From Candidatus Woesearchaeota archaeon (GTDB taxonomy: Archaea; Nanobdellota; Nanobdellia; Woesearchaeales; GW2011-AR9): a stretch of DNA of 10,109 nucleotides. Of this stretch, positions 6,855 through 10,109 are shown in pieces. A model generated the notes under the pieces. The model was not told where the DNA came from. It saw nothing but the letters and a program-made list of their open reading frames with translations, and ran no database searches. Both the position numbers and the translations under genes were made by a program. How positions within the stretch are numbered: the stretch's first letter is position 1; the number at the start of each line of letters is the position of its first letter. The stretch lies in the NCBI GenBank assembly GCA_016203215.1, contig JACQNF010000063.1, forward strand, positions 1 through 10,109, given 5' to 3'.

Positions 6855-9800
6855 TATTGCTCGTGTAAAATAATCCCAAAGCCATAGGTTTCCCCAAGGT
6901 CCGTAACAGTTTCTAAGGAATAAAAGAAAAATTTATCGGTCCGTGCCACTCCATTTTCAATCGTCCCCCGCCACGGCACAGAAATTATATACTTCACAAA
7001 TCCGTTCAATTCAGAATTAATAGCATCTCGCACGGTCGCGGTTAGAGCATATTGCTCAAGACTCGATAAGAGATCGCCACTTCGCTCCATCACGGGACGA
7101 CTAAACCATTTTTGATTCGAATCTCGATACGCCATCCGACCGACCGCATGATATTTACCTGGGCGATTCATCGCCGTAGCTAATACAATACCACCCCAAT
7201 GAGGAATAAATTGGTGAAAATGATGGGGATTACCGCCTGGATCTGTGCTCCCCGCGTGCATTGTTTGTAAGTACGTTTCAAATAATCCCACCGCTCTTTC
7301 GTAGGTATCGCAATGTTGGCTCGCGCCAGTATGGTAAGTCACATCGCTGCCCCATCGAATCACCATAGGCCACGAACTTTCATCTTTGTAAGCACCAAGG
7401 TACGTTCGTAAATATTGTCGAGGTTGTCCCTCAATCGCAATCCCATCAGGAGCTCCTCCGGTAGGACCCGTCCGGCTCACCCCATAAAAATCTACTTTCT
7501 TAGCGGACGAAGTAACCACATCAATCGTGGGAATATTGCCCCCCGTAGGTTTCCAAACAAACGCCGTGTTCGGGGCGGCCGTCAAATAATTCCCATCCGC
7601 AAATAAGGTCGCATTGGTGGGATAGACCGAAGAACGACCTGTATTATCATCAATTTGTCCGTAAATAAAAAGTTCATACGTTCCATTTTTTGCCAATGCC
7701 CCACTCTGATCAGACACGGGCCAGAAAAATTCAAAGGTCCCCACAAACCCTGGGGCTTGTCCTGCAGCGGCACCAAAAATGGTATAGAAAATAGGAGCTC
7801 CCGATTGATTGGCGCCTCTCGCCCGAATGTCAACGTATAACGTTCTCAAGACCGTCGTACAATCAAAATTAATCTTGACCACGGGCGAAGTCGTTGCACG
7901 ATCGACCACGCAATTACCATCCGTCCGAACCGTCACCCCGTCGCTATTCTCAATTGTCAGGGTCAGGTTAGAAAACAGCGCCGTCAAATCTTCTGGCGTC
8001 ATGGTTTTAGGAATTTGAGGGACCACAGGATCTCCTCCGGGATTGGTTCCTGGTGGAGCTGTTTTCACGGGAGGAGCTTGAAACGCTGGTCGCCAAGACC
8101 GAAAGGGAATATAAGTGGAGGCGGCAAACTGAGTGGTAAATTGACTCTTGGCAATACTATGTTGAATCCCCTCCACCCAAAACACATCTCGAGAGGTCTC
8201 TGTATACGCCCCGGTTGGATTTAATGTGGGGGTATCGATTCCCACTTTTGCATCGACAATCGCGATAGGATCCAGAAGTTGTAAGTGAGGAACACCCACC
8301 GTTTCAAAGGTGGTTAAACGATGTCGAATCCGATACCGATCCAGTAATCGATCGGCAAACCATTGCAAATGCTGTTTATCTCCAATGGTCCGTAAACGTA
8401 ATACGAACACACTCCGATGACCAATGTAATTCTCTGCCGTGGGATCCGTCACGGAATTGAGATCCACCGAACGTCCATATTGCGGCTGCGAACGAGGGTC
8501 CGAAGAAGCCGTACCCACCACGATAATATCATTACGAATATTCTCATTATCTTGATTGACCCCAATCTTCACAATATCTTGGGTCGCTCGAAACGTATAG
8601 AGTGGGGTAATCACATTGCGACGATACACATTCAATGCTTCAATGCCAAAGGTGGCACTGGGATTAGCCGTTTGATACAAGACTAATTCATATTTGTTAA
8701 ACTCCAGTGTCCGTGTCAACACTTCTTCGTTTTGAAAACTAACGGCGCCTGCATTACTATTGATGGTTCCGTTCCGTACAATGGATCGATTTTTCATCTC
8801 GCGAATTTCCCATCGAAATGTACCGCCCGTGGTGTCTTTGACATAAAATAACGAACACCCAATCCCTTCAAAAAAGAACCGAATGATCCCATCACCCGTC
8901 ACTTTGTCATAGGAACCATTAGAAGATCTGGAGTCTGAGACCCACGAATGCGCCGTATTGGATAACGAAGGGCTTTCTTTGACCACCTTATTGCTAGTGT
9001 CTTCCATAAAAATATTGCCCTGAAACAATGACTCAAATTGCTCTAAACGATACTCATCGCGCGCATCCCGAAACACCAAATGCCCGAATTCATCAAAATA
9101 CAGCATGAATCCCACCAAATCCGCCAATTCCTGCATCTTATCCCAAACTTTATCCCCATACGGAAACTGAAATAAATACGGCGCTGATTCCCCCTGATTC
9201 CTGTCCACAGGATTAAAGGTCTTTGTTTGGAGCTTGCCCTCAATATCAACCGCCTGTTGCGTCCATCCCAACCGATAGGCCATCCGACGATCAATGGTCG
9301 CCCCCACGTGAGAGGTGTCAATCCCGCATCGTAACGCCAAATCTTTAATCGCATCACGAATCAACCACCCGTCATAGGTTGGTAATCGCTCTTGCTTGTC
9401 CTGGTCGGTCATCTGAATGGGTAAATGATAGCCCGCTTGATTGGGGTAATTTTCAATAATGCTATCGAGACACAATTTGGTAAAGTCACGGCAAGTCACA
9501 CTCAAATTTACCCCTTCGCGGGTATGATCAGGCTCCACGCTATCAATGAGTCCCGTAAACACTCGCGTCAATTCTTCGTGCCCAGTTGAGGTCGTGAGAT
9601 ACCCCATGGAAATATAGACTAATCGGTTGGGCTTGAGGACATTAAATGACTGGGTATTACTATTCCAAGTATATTGAGGATTGTGGGTAATATCCGCCAC
9701 TTGAAAGGTGGCACTCTTCGCTTGGTTCATCTGTGTATCCACCGACACTGACTGGAGACCGCTAAGAATGGTGGGGGTGACAAACGCCGCCGTCGGACTC

Positions 9801-10109
9801 AACACTTCCGCCGACAATACTTTGAACGAGGGATCACCAGGCGCTCGATAAAGCCAAGTAATGCCTCCATTGGTCGACGTCCCGGTTTTGCGATAATACA
9901 AATTAATGGGATGAAAGGCATTGGGCACATTGACGTGAAAAGGATTTACTAATTCTGTGTAGGTAGACCCAAAGAGTTGAGGGGTGCCATCTAGATCCAT
10001 TCTGACGTCCGTATTGTTCCCAATATTGGCCCCATCATTGATAACGGGTAAAAAATAATAATCCCCCACTCGCTCGGCAAAAAATTGTCCACGCCAGCGA
10101 ATGCTATAC
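6854..10109 (-). CDS. Phage tail hub / tail-tip protein with PA14-like N-terminus (5' end outside window)
   Basis: The frame stays open to the right edge, so the N-terminus is missing. The in-frame GTG at 10069 is internal: the codons upstream of it (IRWRGQFFAERV) continue the same domain. Numbering below counts from that GTG. Residues -13 to about 92 resemble PA14 (RWRG, GDYYF..INDG, MDLDG, INLYYRKTG, ITWLYRAPG, AEVLSP). Residues about 100-370 and 485-660 look like the gp27 / gpD-type baseplate hub, with TGLIDSVEP, a CRDFTKL segment, FDEFGHLVFRD and a VFWVEGIQHSIAKSQFTTQ end. An inserted beta-rich segment at about 372-482 resembles a carbohydrate-binding-like jelly roll. A Pro/Gly-rich linker (660-690) leads to an unassigned C-terminus (690-1071). 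The likely role is to cap the tail tube and anchor receptor-binding parts. The family call rests on motif pattern only. The stop overlaps the next start by one base (TAATG), suggesting translational coupling. Confidence 0.72.
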   Translation of the reverse strand, partial: YSIRWRGQFFAERVGDYYFLPVINDGANIGNNTDVRMDLDGTPQLFGSTYTELVNPFHVNVPNAFHPINLYYRKTGTSTNGGITWLYRAPGDPSFKVLSAEVLSPTAAFVTPTILSGLQSVSVDTQMNQAKSATFQVADITHNPQYTWNSNTQSFNVLKPNRLVYISMGYLTTSTGHEELTRVFTGLIDSVEPDHTREGVNLSVTCRDFTKLCLDSIIENYPNQAGYHLPIQMTDQDKQERLPTYDGWLIRDAIKDLALRCGIDTSHVGATIDRRMAYRLGWTQQAVDIEGKLQTKTFNPVDRNQGESAPYLFQFPYGDKVWDKMQELADLVGFMLYFDEFGHLVFRDARDEYRLEQFESLFQGNIFMEDTSNKVVKESPSLSNTAHSWVSDSRSSNGSYDKVTGDGIIRFFFEGIGCSLFYVKDTTGGTFRWEIREMKNRSIVRNGTINSNAGAVSFQNEEVLTRTLEFNKYELVLYQTANPSATFGIEALNVYRRNVITPLYTFRATQDIVKIGVNQDNENIRNDIIVVGTASSDPRSQPQYGRSVDLNSVTDPTAENYIGHRSVFVLRLRTIGDKQHLQWFADRLLDRYRIRHRLTTFETVGVPHLQLLDPIAIVDAKVGIDTPTLNPTGAYTETSRDVFWVEGIQHSIAKSQFTTQFAASTYIPFRSWRPAFQAPPVKTAPPGTNPGGDPVVPQIPKTMTPEDLTALFSNLTLTIENSDGVTVRTDGNCVVDRATTSPVVKINFDCTTVLRTLYVDIRARGANQSGAPIFYTIFGAAAGQAPGFVGTFEFFWPVSDQSGALAKNGTYELFIYGQIDDNTGRSSVYPTNATLFADGNYLTAAPNTAFVWKPTGGNIPTIDVVTSSAKKVDFYGVSRTGPTGGAPDGIAIEGQPRQYLRTYLGAYKDESSWPMVIRWGSDVTYHTGASQHCDTYERAVGLFETYLQTMHAGSTDPGGNPHHFHQFIPHWGGIVLATAMNRPGKYHAVGRMAYRDSNQKWFSRPVMERSGDLLSSLEQYALTATVRDAINSELNGFVKYIISVPWRGTIENGVARTDKFFFYSLETVTDLGETYGFGIILHEQ
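9794..10108 (-). other. PA14-like domain at the N-terminus of the hub protein
   Basis: The visible order of motifs matches PA14: a W.G segment before a G-x-Y-x-F strand, then an N-D-G turn, a short M-D-L-D-G segment, a hydrophobic I-N-L-Y-Y-R strand, an I-T-W...PG strand and a closing L-S-P. PA14 is a beta-barrel module found in adhesins, glycosidases and toxins, often binding carbohydrate. The start of the domain lies beyond the right edge. The assignment is by eye. Confidence 0.6.

Noticed and set aside
10067..10069. GTG at 10069 as the start of the hub gene
   Set aside because: The frame is open upstream and the upstream codons complete a PA14-like strand; no ribosome binding site precedes the GTG.

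Overview
The window looks like the late, tail-and-lysis end of a tailed bacteriophage (Caudoviricetes) or prophage. All eight genes lie on the minus strand, so transcription runs from the right edge to the left edge. Neighbouring genes overlap by 1 to 4 bases or sit within a few bases of each other. There is no intergenic stretch longer than about 15 bases, and I see no promoter, terminator, tRNA or insertion sequence, so this is the interior of one long operon. Strong AAGGAG-type ribosome binding sites point to a bacterial host. Base composition is intermediate. Nothing fixes the host taxon: one gene carries a Sec signal peptide, but no integrase, repressor or host gene is present.

Right part (about 3234-10109): two very large tail-tip proteins. 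The first is cut by the right edge. It has an N-terminal PA14-like domain, a baseplate-hub fold of the gp27 / late-control-D type with a jelly-roll-like insert, a proline-rich linker, and a C-terminal region of about 380 residues that I cannot assign. The second is 1206 residues long. It strings together an unassigned N-terminus, fibronectin-III-like modules, a LamG/concanavalin-like domain and three C-terminal repeats of the kind found at the tips of phage tail proteins. It is strikingly rich in Ser-Gly pairs.

Middle (2079-3221): a 380-residue tail fibre made of a short N-terminal segment, two diverged copies of a module of about 106 residues, and a C1q/TNF-like C-terminal head. These three proteins together would form the adhesive tip that binds the host surface.

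Left part (1-2070): a candidate lysis and host-interaction block. It starts with a lysozyme-superfamily protein (candidate endolysin). Two small unknown proteins follow (109 and 74 residues), then a 149-residue protein with a signal peptide, then a hydrophobic membrane protein cut by the left edge (a possible holin, unproven). The four genes at the left end are chained by stop/start overlaps or near-overlaps, each but one with its own good ribosome binding site.
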